From a virus, in the IMG/VR virus record IMGVR_UViG_3300012936_002435, positions 1 to 33,349 of that record: a stretch of 33,349 nt of DNA; one strand, 5' to 3'. The notes beneath the pieces are model-generated. The model saw nothing but the letters and a program-made list of their open reading frames with translations, was not told the DNA's origin and ran no database searches. Shown piece after piece: positions 14,864 to 22,716 of this stretch; position 1 is the stretch's first letter; the number at the start of each line of letters is the position of its first letter. Position numbers and translations under genes: made by a program.

Positions 14864-14919
14864 GTTTGTAGTTTTGCTTGATTTACGGTCATCGCCTACC
14901 GGCAACTCCACAGATTCTA

Positions 14920-15051
14920 TTAACTACCAGTCGATCCTATATCAGGCCCAGCATAAACACACCAGTAATGTTTCACGAAATATTCTTTCCATCTTGCGCC
15001 GTAGACTTTGATATAAGCATTTCTTAATTTATCAAATTCTTGCTTGGACAT
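14920..15051 (-). CDS. 43-codon ORF inside the tmRNA intervening segment
   Basis: An ATG at 15051, with GAGG 4 bases upstream, opens a 43-residue frame. It spans the segment between the two tmRNA pieces and ends 30 bases inside the coding piece. The product (starts MSKQEFDKLRNAYIKVYGAR, then aromatic WKEYFVKHYW) looks like an amphipathic, basic small protein and uses codons like those of nearby genes. Processing of the tmRNA precursor would destroy this frame. It may be real, regulatory or chance. Intervening segments of permuted tmRNAs are normally short and noncoding. Confidence 0.45.
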   Translation of the reverse strand: MSKQEFDKLRNAYIKVYGARWKEYFVKHYWCVYAGPDIGSTGS

Positions 15052-15136
15052 AATGCCTCGTGTGTTTATGGTGGACCTGCCCGGTACTGCCCCGGGGTCC
15101 TGTATAGCGTTTGAATTGCTTCAACGTTACAATACT

Positions 15137-15165
15137 ATTTAAGCATCTTTAGGCTGTAAAGTCAA
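15137..15165 (-). promoter_or_regulatory. Sigma70-like promoter for the tmRNA
   Basis: Minus strand: -35 TTGACT (15160-15165), 17-base spacer, -10 TTAAAT (15137-15142). The -35 lies within the end of the 99-residue gene. Transcription would begin about 10 bases before the acceptor-piece region. Confidence 0.65.
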
Positions 15166-15448
15166 CCTCTTTTTTAACTTTTTGCTTTTGTTTTGGTTGC
15201 CTAATTGGTTCTAACCAACTATCAGCAATGTAGGCTTGTGGACTTGGGCCAAGGCTTGTCTTGATATCGTCTGCTTCTATCCACCAGTAGTGATCTGTAA
15301 TGACACATTGGCAAGGCATTCCTCTAAATTGGAATTGTTCATTAGCATTAAACTTACCTATATACTCTTTAACCTTTACAATACGTCCAATGTTCTCGGG
15401 ACGAATAGAAAAGACTATATGAGCAAGGTCACCTTGTTCACATTTCAT
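15149..15448 (-). CDS. Conserved phage hypothetical protein
   Basis: A 99-residue, probably beta-rich protein: GDLAHIVFSIRPENIGRIVKV, EYIG, and HYWWIEADDI are patterns seen in small phage hypothetical proteins with an SH3- or KOW-like barrel. The tail is Lys/Gln-rich. Function unknown. It follows the cold-shock gene by 20 bases, and its end contains the -35 of the tmRNA promoter. Confidence 0.68.
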   Translation of the reverse strand: MKCEQGDLAHIVFSIRPENIGRIVKVKEYIGKFNANEQFQFRGMPCQCVITDHYWWIEADDIKTSLGPSPQAYIADSWLEPIRQPKQKQKVKKEVDFTA

Positions 15449-15468
15449 ATTATTACTTATTGGGAGTG

Positions 15469-15678
15469 TTATGCTTTTTTAATGTTTCCGGCTACTAACT
15501 TACCTCTGAACTCAAGTTCGTCATAAGTCAAAGCCATACCTTCAACAATAGTGTCTTCAGCAATTCCTGCTTTTTTAAATTCTGTTATGTGTACAAATAT
15601 ATCCTTTGTTGCGCCTTCAGGAGTTATAAACCCGAAGCCTTTAACAGGATTGTACCATTTAAGTTTACCGTTTGTCAT
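15469..15678 (-). CDS. Cold-shock domain protein (CspA-like)
   Basis: 69 residues, a complete cold-shock OB fold. GKLKWYNPVKGFGFITPEG contains RNP1 (KGFGFI) and DIFVHITEF is RNP2. It binds single-stranded RNA or DNA and melts mRNA structure, which would aid translation of phage messages. A late-type box lies at 15709-15715. CspA-like genes are rare but known in phages; with bS21, tRNA and tmRNA it fits a translation-support theme. Confidence 0.93.
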   Translation of the reverse strand: MTNGKLKWYNPVKGFGFITPEGATKDIFVHITEFKKAGIAEDTIVEGMALTYDELEFRGKLVAGNIKKA

Positions 15679-15708
15679 TATTAGTGTTACGTACCCTCTA
15701 TCTACATC

Positions 15709-15715
15709 TATTTAG
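15709..15715 (-). promoter_or_regulatory. Late-type box CTAAATA before the cold-shock gene
   Basis: The minus strand reads AACTAAATAGATG, 30 bases upstream of the ATG at 15678. Confidence 0.5.
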
Positions 15716-15735
15716 TTGTTTTTAGGATAAAGAAT

Positions 15736-15767
15736 GAAAAAATAGCACAGTTTTACACTGTGCTATT
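15736..15767 (-). terminator. Rho-independent terminator of the nrdB-to-H1-like unit
   Basis: On the minus strand AATAGCACAG (15758-15767) pairs with CTGTGCTATT (15741-15750) around a 7-base loop, followed by a U run. It lies 13 bases after the stop of the gene at 15780-15959. Confidence 0.85.
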
Positions 15768-15779
15768 CTGTCTATTATA

Positions 15780-15959
15780 TTATAAAGAGTTTTTCTTCTC
15801 TTGGATTTCAGCTCTACGAGACTTCGCAAGTTTAGCCATATTTCCTAAAGCCTTTCTTGCTCTTGCCGCGGCCGCTTTAACATTTTTTGTATCAAATGAT
15901 TCTGCTTCCTTCAAATAGTTCTCGTATTCAGCCATGATTTGTTCATGAATTGTTGACAT
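15780..15959 (-). CDS. Small Lys/Ala-rich histone H1-like protein
   Basis: 59 residues from the ATG at 15959, chosen because AGGAG lies 6 bases upstream; an in-frame start at 16046 would run far into the HAD gene. An acidic N-terminal helix is followed by VKAAAARARKALGNMAKLAKSRR, a basic Ala/Lys helix like those of H1/Hc1-type DNA-binding proteins. It may bind DNA or RNA. The start overlaps the HAD gene by 17 bases, and a strong terminator follows. Confidence 0.72.
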   Translation of the reverse strand: MSTIHEQIMAEYENYLKEAESFDTKNVKAAAARARKALGNMAKLAKSRRAEIQEKKNSL

Positions 15960-16557
15960 ATCTTTCTCCTGTAATGTGTTTATAAACAGTGCTCCAGAAC
16001 TTGCAAACTGGGATGCCATCAGCATAATCGTTCTTATTATACTCATGTTGGATAATAATTGAGTTTAGGCCCATGTTCTTGCCTACTATAGCGTTCTCAA
16101 CTTTATCCTCAACCCACCAGGCCCCTGAGTCTCTGTACTGTTCAAGTGCTTCATTTTTATCTGCACCTGTTGGTAAAAAGACAATATCTGAGATAGTACC
16201 TTCGCCAAACACATCATTAAGATTTAACTTTCTAAGTGCTTGTGCAGGTCTGTCTTTATGCAAAGAAGTAATTGCTTTGAACTCATAGCCTTGTTCTTTT
16301 AAAGCCTTTACTACTTCTACACTATCTCTCAATGGTTCTAAGAAAGCAATCCAAGCAGAACGATTAAAGTATTCAACCATAAATCGTCCTTTCTCTTCAG
16401 TAATTTCTTGTCCATCTAATCCGGACATCCATTTCCAAACATGGTATTGAGTGTCGTCCTTCTCAATAATACCTTCGATAGCCATAAACTGTTTGAAACT
16501 ATTCGCCCAGTCTAATACGGTTCCGTCAATATCGATTAAAATTAATTTGTTGCTCAT
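15943..16557 (-). CDS. HAD-family 5'-nucleotidase-like phosphatase
   Basis: 204 residues. Motif I is DIDGTVLDW (nucleophile Asp9, acid Asp11), motif II is in AITSL, and motif IV is WWVEDKVENA. The cap insertion and length resemble 5'(3')-deoxyribonucleotidases. It probably removes phosphate from (deoxy)nucleoside monophosphates, fitting the adjacent ribonucleotide reductase genes. Other HAD substrates cannot be excluded. It overlaps the upstream gene by ATGA (16554-16557). Confidence 0.85.
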   Translation of the reverse strand: MSNKLILIDIDGTVLDWANSFKQFMAIEGIIEKDDTQYHVWKWMSGLDGQEITEEKGRFMVEYFNRSAWIAFLEPLRDSVEVVKALKEQGYEFKAITSLHKDRPAQALRKLNLNDVFGEGTISDIVFLPTGADKNEALEQYRDSGAWWVEDKVENAIVGKNMGLNSIIIQHEYNKNDYADGIPVCKFWSTVYKHITGERYVNNS

Positions 16558-16844
16558 ACTGTTTTAATCCCTGTTGTTACTTCAATGTATTGTTTTGCCA
16601 TATCCTCTTGTGTTTTAGTCATACAAGTGATACTGGACTTAGGAAGAACAATATTTGATAAAGGATCACCAGTCATCATAAACTGTCCTAATACTAAACC
16701 TTTAGGCCCTTGCATTAGTGTTAATGGTTTATGTATCAGATAAGAGTTGTCTTTGATATCATCTATCCTTGCAACAACTTCTTCACCTGAAATCAATTTA
16801 AAGGAAACTGTGTCTCCTTTTTTGTACGGTGTTTCAATTAGCAT
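16554..16844 (-). CDS. Small Sm-like or SH3-like barrel protein
   Basis: A 96-residue protein. The start KKGDTVSFKLISGEEVVARIDDI, then SYLIHKPLTLM, matches a family of small T4-like phage proteins with an Sm-like five-strand barrel (KLxSGEE-VVA). No RNA-binding residues can be proven. It sits between glutaredoxin (end-to-start with no gap) and the HAD gene (ATGA overlap). Confidence 0.65.
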   Translation of the reverse strand: MLIETPYKKGDTVSFKLISGEEVVARIDDIKDNSYLIHKPLTLMQGPKGLVLGQFMMTGDPLSNIVLPKSSITCMTKTQEDMAKQYIEVTTGIKTV

Positions 16845-17108
16845 TTATTGTTTTGGTCCTTCCATTCCGGTTTCTTCTACATACTTGGCTAATTCTTGAT
16901 AGCCTCCTATATACTTACCGTTCAGGATGATTTGCGGTACCGATCTTGGCTGTGGTAAGCCATTTGCTTCAAATTCTTCTGTCAATTGTTGTACTGTGAT
17001 ATCAGTTCCAACTTGAATTGCTTCATACTCAATATTCAAATTCTTCAATAAATGTTTTGCTTTGTCACAATATGGACACATTGGTTTTGAGTAAACTACT
17101 GTTCTCAT
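16845..17108 (-). CDS. Glutaredoxin
   Basis: 87 residues, thioredoxin fold. The dithiol active site is CPYC (residues 11-14), with the cis-Pro region SVPQIILNG and GGYQEL for glutathione binding. It would pass electrons to the C-terminal Cys pair of the phage NrdA. Its start overlaps the NrdB stop (ATGA), so it is made with the reductase it serves; the T4 counterpart is nrdC. Confidence 0.95.
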   Translation of the reverse strand: MRTVVYSKPMCPYCDKAKHLLKNLNIEYEAIQVGTDITVQQLTEEFEANGLPQPRSVPQIILNGKYIGGYQELAKYVEETGMEGPKQ

Positions 17109-18208
17109 AATTTAAATCCTTTAAATGTATCTTTCTCTACATCTTGTTTGACACCACCAATAATATATGACTCAACTTCAGTCTCTTGGGGAGCAACTTG
17201 CAATCCTGCAGATGACAACCAGTGTTGTGTCCACGGTAGTGGGTTTGTGTTTAATGGACGATCATATAACGTCTTTAATCCAAGTGCTTTCAATCTTTTG
17301 TTAGCAATGAATTCTACATAGGCGTGAAGTAGATTTTCGTTAAGACCAATAATTGATCCATCTTTAAATAGATAGTCTGCCCAACGTTTTTCTTCATCTA
17401 CACAGTTACGCCACATTTCATAAACTTCTTCTTCACACTCTTTTGCAATCTTTACAAAGTCTTTGTCATCATCACCTTTGGCCCAATGCTTTAGAATGTG
17501 TGTTGACAAATTTAAGTGTGTTGCTTCATCACGAGCAATAAGTGAAATAATCTTTGCTGAACCTTCCATAAGTTTAAGTTCACCAAATGCAAATGTACAA
17601 GCAAATGAAACATAAAAACGTAAACCTTCAAGTATGTTTACAGTCATCATTGCTTTGTATAATTGTTTTTTTACTTCATATAGTGTGTGCTTACCTTGAT
17701 TGAAGTGTTCAGTAGCAAGATTATAAAACTTATCATACTCTTTTGTAACACTTTCAGCACGTTCAATAATTTTTTCATCATCTAAGATAGTATCAAATAC
17801 TTCTGCTGGATCTGGATACACGTTTTTAACAATGTGTGTATAAGAACGTGAGTGGATTGTTTCAAAGAAGTCCCATGCAACAATACAACTTTCTAATTCA
17901 GGCAGTGAACAGTAAGGTAAGAAAGCAAGACATGGTCCTCTTCCTTGTACACTATCTAATAGTGTTTGATATTTTAAGTTTGATGTAAAGATATGTTTTT
18001 GTTCTGGACGAAACTCTGCATAGTCACCTCTATCCTTTTGAAGACTTACTTCTTCTGGTCTCCAAAAATATCCTAACATTGTTTGGTTAAGTTTATCATA
18101 CTCTGGAAATTTGAATGTATCATATCTCTGAGTATTTTGGTCCTCACCAAAAAACATCATTTGCTTTGTAAAGTCTACTTTATTCTTATTAAAAACCGTC
18201 TTTGACAT
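17105..18208 (-). CDS. nrdB: Ribonucleoside-diphosphate reductase beta subunit, class Ia
   Basis: 367 residues. Ligands of the di-iron centre and the radical Tyr are in expected places: Asp85 (LLDSVQG), Glu116 and His119 with Tyr123 (FFETIHSRSYTH), the helix EGLRFYVSFACTFAF, and RDEATHLNLSTH with the last Glu and His. It generates the tyrosyl radical needed by NrdA. It has its own sigma70-like promoter in the 60-base gap after nrdA, and starts a coupled unit of five genes ending at the 15736-15767 terminator. Confidence 0.96.
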   Translation of the reverse strand: MSKTVFNKNKVDFTKQMMFFGEDQNTQRYDTFKFPEYDKLNQTMLGYFWRPEEVSLQKDRGDYAEFRPEQKHIFTSNLKYQTLLDSVQGRGPCLAFLPYCSLPELESCIVAWDFFETIHSRSYTHIVKNVYPDPAEVFDTILDDEKIIERAESVTKEYDKFYNLATEHFNQGKHTLYEVKKQLYKAMMTVNILEGLRFYVSFACTFAFGELKLMEGSAKIISLIARDEATHLNLSTHILKHWAKGDDDKDFVKIAKECEEEVYEMWRNCVDEEKRWADYLFKDGSIIGLNENLLHAYVEFIANKRLKALGLKTLYDRPLNTNPLPWTQHWLSSAGLQVAPQETEVESYIIGGVKQDVEKDTFKGFKL

Positions 18209-18236
18209 TTGTACTGTTCCTCACTATCTTACTACT

Positions 18237-18265
18237 ATAATATACTATGTTTATTGACTTGTCAA
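18237..18265 (-). promoter_or_regulatory. Sigma70-like promoter for nrdB
   Basis: Minus strand: -35 TTGACA (18260-18265), 17-base spacer, -10 TATTAT (18237-18242), in the gap between nrdA and nrdB. Confidence 0.8.
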
Positions 18266-18268
18266 GTC

Positions 18269-20587
18269 TTAAATTGCACAACTATCACAAAATTCGTCCT
18301 CAGTTTGCTCAGTTGTCTTTTCTTGGACAAGTGGAGTACTTATCTCTTCTTTCGGTTCTTCTACCTCATCAGCCCCTTTAAAGTCATAAGTGTTCTGATA
18401 GTAAGACGTTTTCCACCCGTATTTGTAAGTGTTAAGTAAATCTTTAAACATAACACTCATTGGTACTTCGTTATCCTCGTATTGTAGAGGATTATATGAC
18501 CAGTTTCCGCTTATTCCCTGGTCAAAGAATTTTTGCATAACTGCTACTACATTTATGTAACCCTCATTACCTGGCATATCCCAAAGTAATGTATAGTTAT
18601 TTTTTAATGTTTGATACTGCGGAACAATCTGCTTAAGAGGCCCTTTTTTGGACTTCTTAACGGACAAGAAACCTCTTGGTGGTTCGATTCCGTTTGTGGC
18701 GTTCGACACAATGGAACTGCTCTCCGAAGGCATCTGTGCGGACAATGTTGAGTGCCGTAGACCGTATTCCCCAATAGACTTGCGTAAACTATCCCAATCA
18801 TATTTTAACTTAATGTTACATACTTCATCAAGATCTTTTTTGTATGTGTCAATTGGTAATATACCATCTGCATACTTGGTTCTTTCAAAGTAATCACATT
18901 TTCCTCTTTCTTTAGCAAGATTATTTGAAGCAGTTAACAAGTAATATTGAAATGCTTCTGTCAACTCATGCACCTTAGTCAGTGCCTTTTTGTCATTGTA
19001 TTTAACTCCATGACGAGCCAAGTAATGTGCTAACCCAATGTAACCAACACCAAGCGAACGTCTTGCTTTTGTAGAAACCTCTGCCGCTTTGACTGGATAC
19101 TTTTGATATTCAATAATTTCATCTAATGCTCTTACTGCCAAGTCACATAGTTCTTCTAAGTCATCAAGTTCTTTTAGTACACCAACATTGATAGCACTTA
19201 ATATACATAATGCAATTTCACCTTCTGCATCATCAATATGTTGTAATGGCTTTGTAGGCAATGTAATTTCTTGACACAGGTTACTCATGTAAACTGTATC
19301 TTTAAATGAACTGTGTGTATTTGCATGATCAACATTCATCAAATACATACGTCCTGTTTCAGCACGTTCTTTCAGCAATGATGAAAAAAGATCCATTGCT
19401 TTGATTGTGCGTTTTCTTATAGTAGTATCTTTTTCATACTTCTTATAAAGTTTTTCAAACTTATCTTGGTCAGCAAAAAAGGCATCATATAATTCTGGCA
19501 CATCATGTGGCGAGAAAAGAGTTATGTCTTGATCCTGCAATAACCTTTCATACATTAATTTATTAAGTTGAATTGAATAATCTAATTTACGTACACGATT
19601 GTCTTCAGTACCTTTGTTATTTTTTAAAACAAGAACGTCTTCAATCTCATAGTGCCAAAGTGGGAAATGGACAGTAGCACTACCACCACGTACACCATTT
19701 TGTGTACAACATCTCACAGTACTTTCAAACTTTTTAAGGAAAGGAATGATTCCTGTGTGTGCTACTTCTCCTCCTCTGATCTTCGAATTAATCGCTCTGA
19801 TTCTACCAGAGTTAATTCCGATACCTGCCCTCTGGGCAGTATAACGTCCAATAGCCATATCACTACTAAAAATGGAATTAAGAGTATCATCACTATCAAC
19901 CAGAACGCAAGAAGCAAACTGACGGATAGGAGTTCTAACCCCAGCCATGACTGGCGTTGGGATATTGATTTTAAAAAGGGAGGTCGCATCGTAATATCTC
20001 CTTACGTAATACATTCTATCTTGTTTAGGATAGTTTGCAAATAATGTTGCCGCAATCATCATATACATATGTTGCGGAGTTTCAAACAACTGTCCTGTAG
20101 AACGATCCTGACACAAATACTTGTCAACAATCTGTCTCAGTCCTGCGTAAGTAAAGTTTTCATCACGGTTGCGTTTAATATATTTGTCAAGTGTAGCAAG
20201 TTCTTCTTCACTATACTTGTCAAGAATTTCAGCATCATAAACACCACGTTCAATATTAAGTTTAATCATGTCATGTAACGTTTTGTTTTCGAAGCCACCA
20301 TAAACATCTTTATATGTTGCGTACAATAAAAGTCTTGCCGCTACATACTGATAGTTTGGATTTTCTAAACTAATTAAGTCGTTTGCAGACTTAACCATAA
20401 TGTCTTGTATTTCTCTTGAAGTCATGCCATCATAAAACTGTATGTGTGAACTCATTTCAACTTGCGACGAACTAACGCCTGGTAAATTTTCACAGGCAAA
20501 TTCTACTACTTTATGGATTTTATTGACGTCTAAAGGTTCGCTTGTACCGTCCCTTTTTACAATGTTGATGTTTGTTCCGTTTGACAT
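18269..20587 (-). CDS. nrdA: Ribonucleoside-diphosphate reductase alpha subunit, class Ia
   Basis: 772 residues. An ATP-cone at about 5-95 provides allosteric control. The active-site set is complete: Cys227 (QFASCVLV), Asn436/Cys438/Glu440 (NLCQE) and Cys461 (ALCILSAIN). The C-terminal CDSC pair (767, 770) shuttles electrons from glutaredoxin. It reduces NDPs to dNDPs for phage DNA synthesis. A late-type CTAAATA box is about 36 bases upstream. Numbering is close to the E. coli enzyme, so the protein appears intact. Confidence 0.97.
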   Translation of the reverse strand: MSNGTNINIVKRDGTSEPLDVNKIHKVVEFACENLPGVSSSQVEMSSHIQFYDGMTSREIQDIMVKSANDLISLENPNYQYVAARLLLYATYKDVYGGFENKTLHDMIKLNIERGVYDAEILDKYSEEELATLDKYIKRNRDENFTYAGLRQIVDKYLCQDRSTGQLFETPQHMYMMIAATLFANYPKQDRMYYVRRYYDATSLFKINIPTPVMAGVRTPIRQFASCVLVDSDDTLNSIFSSDMAIGRYTAQRAGIGINSGRIRAINSKIRGGEVAHTGIIPFLKKFESTVRCCTQNGVRGGSATVHFPLWHYEIEDVLVLKNNKGTEDNRVRKLDYSIQLNKLMYERLLQDQDITLFSPHDVPELYDAFFADQDKFEKLYKKYEKDTTIRKRTIKAMDLFSSLLKERAETGRMYLMNVDHANTHSSFKDTVYMSNLCQEITLPTKPLQHIDDAEGEIALCILSAINVGVLKELDDLEELCDLAVRALDEIIEYQKYPVKAAEVSTKARRSLGVGYIGLAHYLARHGVKYNDKKALTKVHELTEAFQYYLLTASNNLAKERGKCDYFERTKYADGILPIDTYKKDLDEVCNIKLKYDWDSLRKSIGEYGLRHSTLSAQMPSESSSIVSNATNGIEPPRGFLSVKKSKKGPLKQIVPQYQTLKNNYTLLWDMPGNEGYINVVAVMQKFFDQGISGNWSYNPLQYEDNEVPMSVMFKDLLNTYKYGWKTSYYQNTYDFKGADEVEEPKEEISTPLVQEKTTEQTEDEFCDSCAI

Positions 20588-20622
20588 TCTGACTTCCTTC
20601 TAATATGTTGTTACACAAAAAA

Positions 20623-20629
20623 TATTTAG
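20623..20629 (-). promoter_or_regulatory. Late-type box CTAAATA before nrdA
   Basis: The minus strand reads AACTAAATATTTTT, about 36 bases before the ATG at 20587. It overlaps the stop of the 142-residue gene. Confidence 0.45.
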
Positions 20630-21054
20630 TTTAGCACAGGCATCTGATGTATCTTTTGTGACACCCAGTTGCTTGGTACCTCACTGCGACTATAAACACG
20701 GACAGCATATGGTTGTAAAATTTTATCATCTACAGCCAAAAGCATAAAGGTTTCTTTACTTTTGTTATCCGTACTAATATGTATCTCAAATCCACTCTTA
20801 CTAAACCGTTCAGTTAATTGTAAAGTATAGCATAATCCTAATAAAATGCAAGTCTCAGTATAGCCATTTTCTTTAATAAGTTCCCAAGGACCTAACCATG
20901 TCTTAGGATTCCACTTATCCACAGCCTTAGAGTTCCTTACAGGTGCTTTGGTGTACACTTGCATTGCTTCTATAAATGGATTGTCAGAATATTCAAGGCG
21001 CTCTCTGATCTGTCGCCATGCCCTTAATCTATCTTCATATACTTCTGAAAACAT
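20626..21054 (-). CDS. Conserved T4-like marine phage protein
   Basis: A 142-residue soluble protein. WNPKTWLGPWELIKENGYTE, followed by LLGLCYTLQLTERF, is a block I associate with conserved hypothetical proteins of T4-like cyanophages, often near tail genes. Function unknown. It follows the tail-fibre gene by 10 bases and precedes nrdA. Confidence 0.7.
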   Translation of the reverse strand: MFSEVYEDRLRAWRQIRERLEYSDNPFIEAMQVYTKAPVRNSKAVDKWNPKTWLGPWELIKENGYTETCILLGLCYTLQLTERFSKSGFEIHISTDNKSKETFMLLAVDDKILQPYAVRVYSRSEVPSNWVSQKIHQMPVLN

Positions 21055-21064
21055 TTATGCTTCG

Positions 21065-22684
21065 TTAATTTTTAATTGATACTCTGTATGTTAATTTAGC
21101 ATTCTCACTTGATACTGTGTTCTTCATTCTGATACCAACTGTGTCATTGACTGTGTCAGTATTAATATCAAATAATTGTGCTTTAAGTTCCATTGTTGTT
21201 GAGAAACTGCTTTCGCCGTTGTAATCATATGTATCACTGTATGTTACTGTATTAGTATCCTTGTTAATGATACATTCAAATCTACCTTGACGCATTGCAT
21301 TTACTTGATTACTTTTAAATTGATAATCAATTATATAAGTTCTTGTAAAGTCTCCAGGTAAATGGAATATTGTTGTGAATGCATTTTGCTGACCTAATGA
21401 AATGCTATTACTAAAACTGTAGTCGGAATGAATAGGTCCTTCAATTTCTGAAATGTAAGGCGTAGTATTTGTAAAAGCAGTATCCAATGATAGTTCTCTT
21501 GTTCTTTGGAACCAATCACCTGTGCTTATATTGTTGTCTTGTGTGCTTTTAATAATAGTATATGCAACTGCAACACTGGTACCACCATTGTTACCTACAC
21601 CACTAAACTTGTTACATGAACTTTTGTTAAACTGTCCTGTTTGAAATATAATTGCATTTCTATCTATGTCTTCAAAAGTAGAACTTTCAAATACATTTTT
21701 TTGTGGACCTGTCTGTTGTCCTTGTGATCCTATTACAGTGTTTTCACCAAACCATACTCCATAGCCAAGTAAACTAAATCTACAATTATTAAAGACATTG
21801 TTTATAATGTCATCGTCTGCTTTGACACCATGTCCGAAACCTGTAATAGTTACATCTCTAAATGTATTATTAAAACAGCCAACCACTGAACTTAAATTAT
21901 TCATGTTCACAGCAATACTATTTGCAGTTATACCTGTGCCTGAAGTCCAGCCACCTTTGATTATTAAATCTTTAAACAAACTATCTTTACAACTAACAAG
22001 ATTCAATCCATTAAAACCTGTGCCTGTGTGTTCAAGTGTTAAACCTTGCAATGTAATATTCTGTGCTTGGTTCAATGATGTGCTTGATGAGTCATCTGCT
22101 GGATTACCAGGAGTACTAATACTATTCACTGTAGTAAAGATAGGAAAGTCTCCTGTTTGTCTAATAATAGTTTTGCCTTTACCTGCACCAATTAAAGATA
22201 CATATGGTGGCAAATAAATTTGTTGATTAATAACATATGTACCTGCTTCAAGAATAAGTTTAACTCTACTTAAAGTTGTACCTTTAGTTGATGTGTTAAT
22301 ATAAAGTTGATCAATTGCTCTTTGTAAAACTATTGTGTGATCTGATCCATCACCTGTTCCACCAAAAGAACGAATACTTACAGTATCATCAAGTCTATCT
22401 TGTAATGTTCTTTTGATAGGTCCACTTACACTTGCACCTGTTTGAACTGTAGTTCCTGATTCGTATGTGTATTGATCTGCAAGTGTGAATAAGTTATCAT
22501 TTTCTGTAAGAATCTTTGTGTTACCTACAGCAGGAGCACCTTCTGATACAGCACCATTACCTATGAATAGTTCTTGTGCATCAACTGCCCAGCCAAATTC
22601 TCCACCTGCAAGTTGCGGAATACCCGATCCTTGGTTTTTCTGTCCTCTACGAACTTGAATACGTGAAATTTGTACTACAGCCAC
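21065..22684 (-). CDS. Tail fibre or tailspike with pectate-lyase-like beta helix
   Basis: 539 residues from a GTG at 22684 with TTAGGAG upstream and a late-type box at 22710-22716. The N-terminal ~65 residues (ISRIQVRRGQKNQG, LAGGEFGWAVDAQELFIGNG) are the standard virion-attachment part of T4-like marine phage fibres. The linker KRTLQDRLDDTVSIRSFG leads to a right-handed beta helix (~105-360) with many N/G-turn repeats. A beta-sandwich tip of ~150 residues follows. It probably binds or cleaves a host surface glycan. Its tip sets host range, so it should vary most between relatives. Confidence 0.88.
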   Translation of the reverse strand: MAVVQISRIQVRRGQKNQGSGIPQLAGGEFGWAVDAQELFIGNGAVSEGAPAVGNTKILTENDNLFTLADQYTYESGTTVQTGASVSGPIKRTLQDRLDDTVSIRSFGGTGDGSDHTIVLQRAIDQLYINTSTKGTTLSRVKLILEAGTYVINQQIYLPPYVSLIGAGKGKTIIRQTGDFPIFTTVNSISTPGNPADDSSSTSLNQAQNITLQGLTLEHTGTGFNGLNLVSCKDSLFKDLIIKGGWTSGTGITANSIAVNMNNLSSVVGCFNNTFRDVTITGFGHGVKADDDIINNVFNNCRFSLLGYGVWFGENTVIGSQGQQTGPQKNVFESSTFEDIDRNAIIFQTGQFNKSSCNKFSGVGNNGGTSVAVAYTIIKSTQDNNISTGDWFQRTRELSLDTAFTNTTPYISEIEGPIHSDYSFSNSISLGQQNAFTTIFHLPGDFTRTYIIDYQFKSNQVNAMRQGRFECIINKDTNTVTYSDTYDYNGESSFSTTMELKAQLFDINTDTVNDTVGIRMKNTVSSENAKLTYRVSIKN

Positions 22685-22709
22685 TTAATTACTCCTAATT
22701 TGTTAATAG

Positions 22710-22716
22710 TATTTAT
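22710..22716 (-). promoter_or_regulatory. Late-type box ATAAATA before the tail fibre gene
   Basis: The minus strand reads GCATAAATACTATT, about 25 bases upstream of the GTG and overlapping the exonuclease stop. Confidence 0.55.

Larger units (their letters stand above)
14785..15120 (-). ncRNA. ssrA: Circularly permuted two-piece tmRNA, alphaproteobacterial type
   Basis: The acceptor piece ends at 15069. CCCGG-GGCAGTA-CCGGG forms the T arm, then CAGGTCC, A and CCA. After a 119-base intervening segment, the coding piece begins at 14949 with GGGCCTGATATAGGATCGAC. GGGCCTG and CAGGTCC make a full 7-bp acceptor stem (one G-U). PK1 is visible (GCC/GGC with CGGT/ACCG, about 14885-14902). The tag frame follows, then a GCCTAA/TTAGGC hairpin and a second pseudoknot (GGTT/AACC with GCAACT/AGTTGC, 14788-14820). 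With SmpB it would rescue stalled ribosomes and tag nascent proteins for Clp proteolysis. The outer ends at 15120 and 14785 are estimates. The permuted form points to an alphaproteobacterial origin. Confidence 0.93.
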
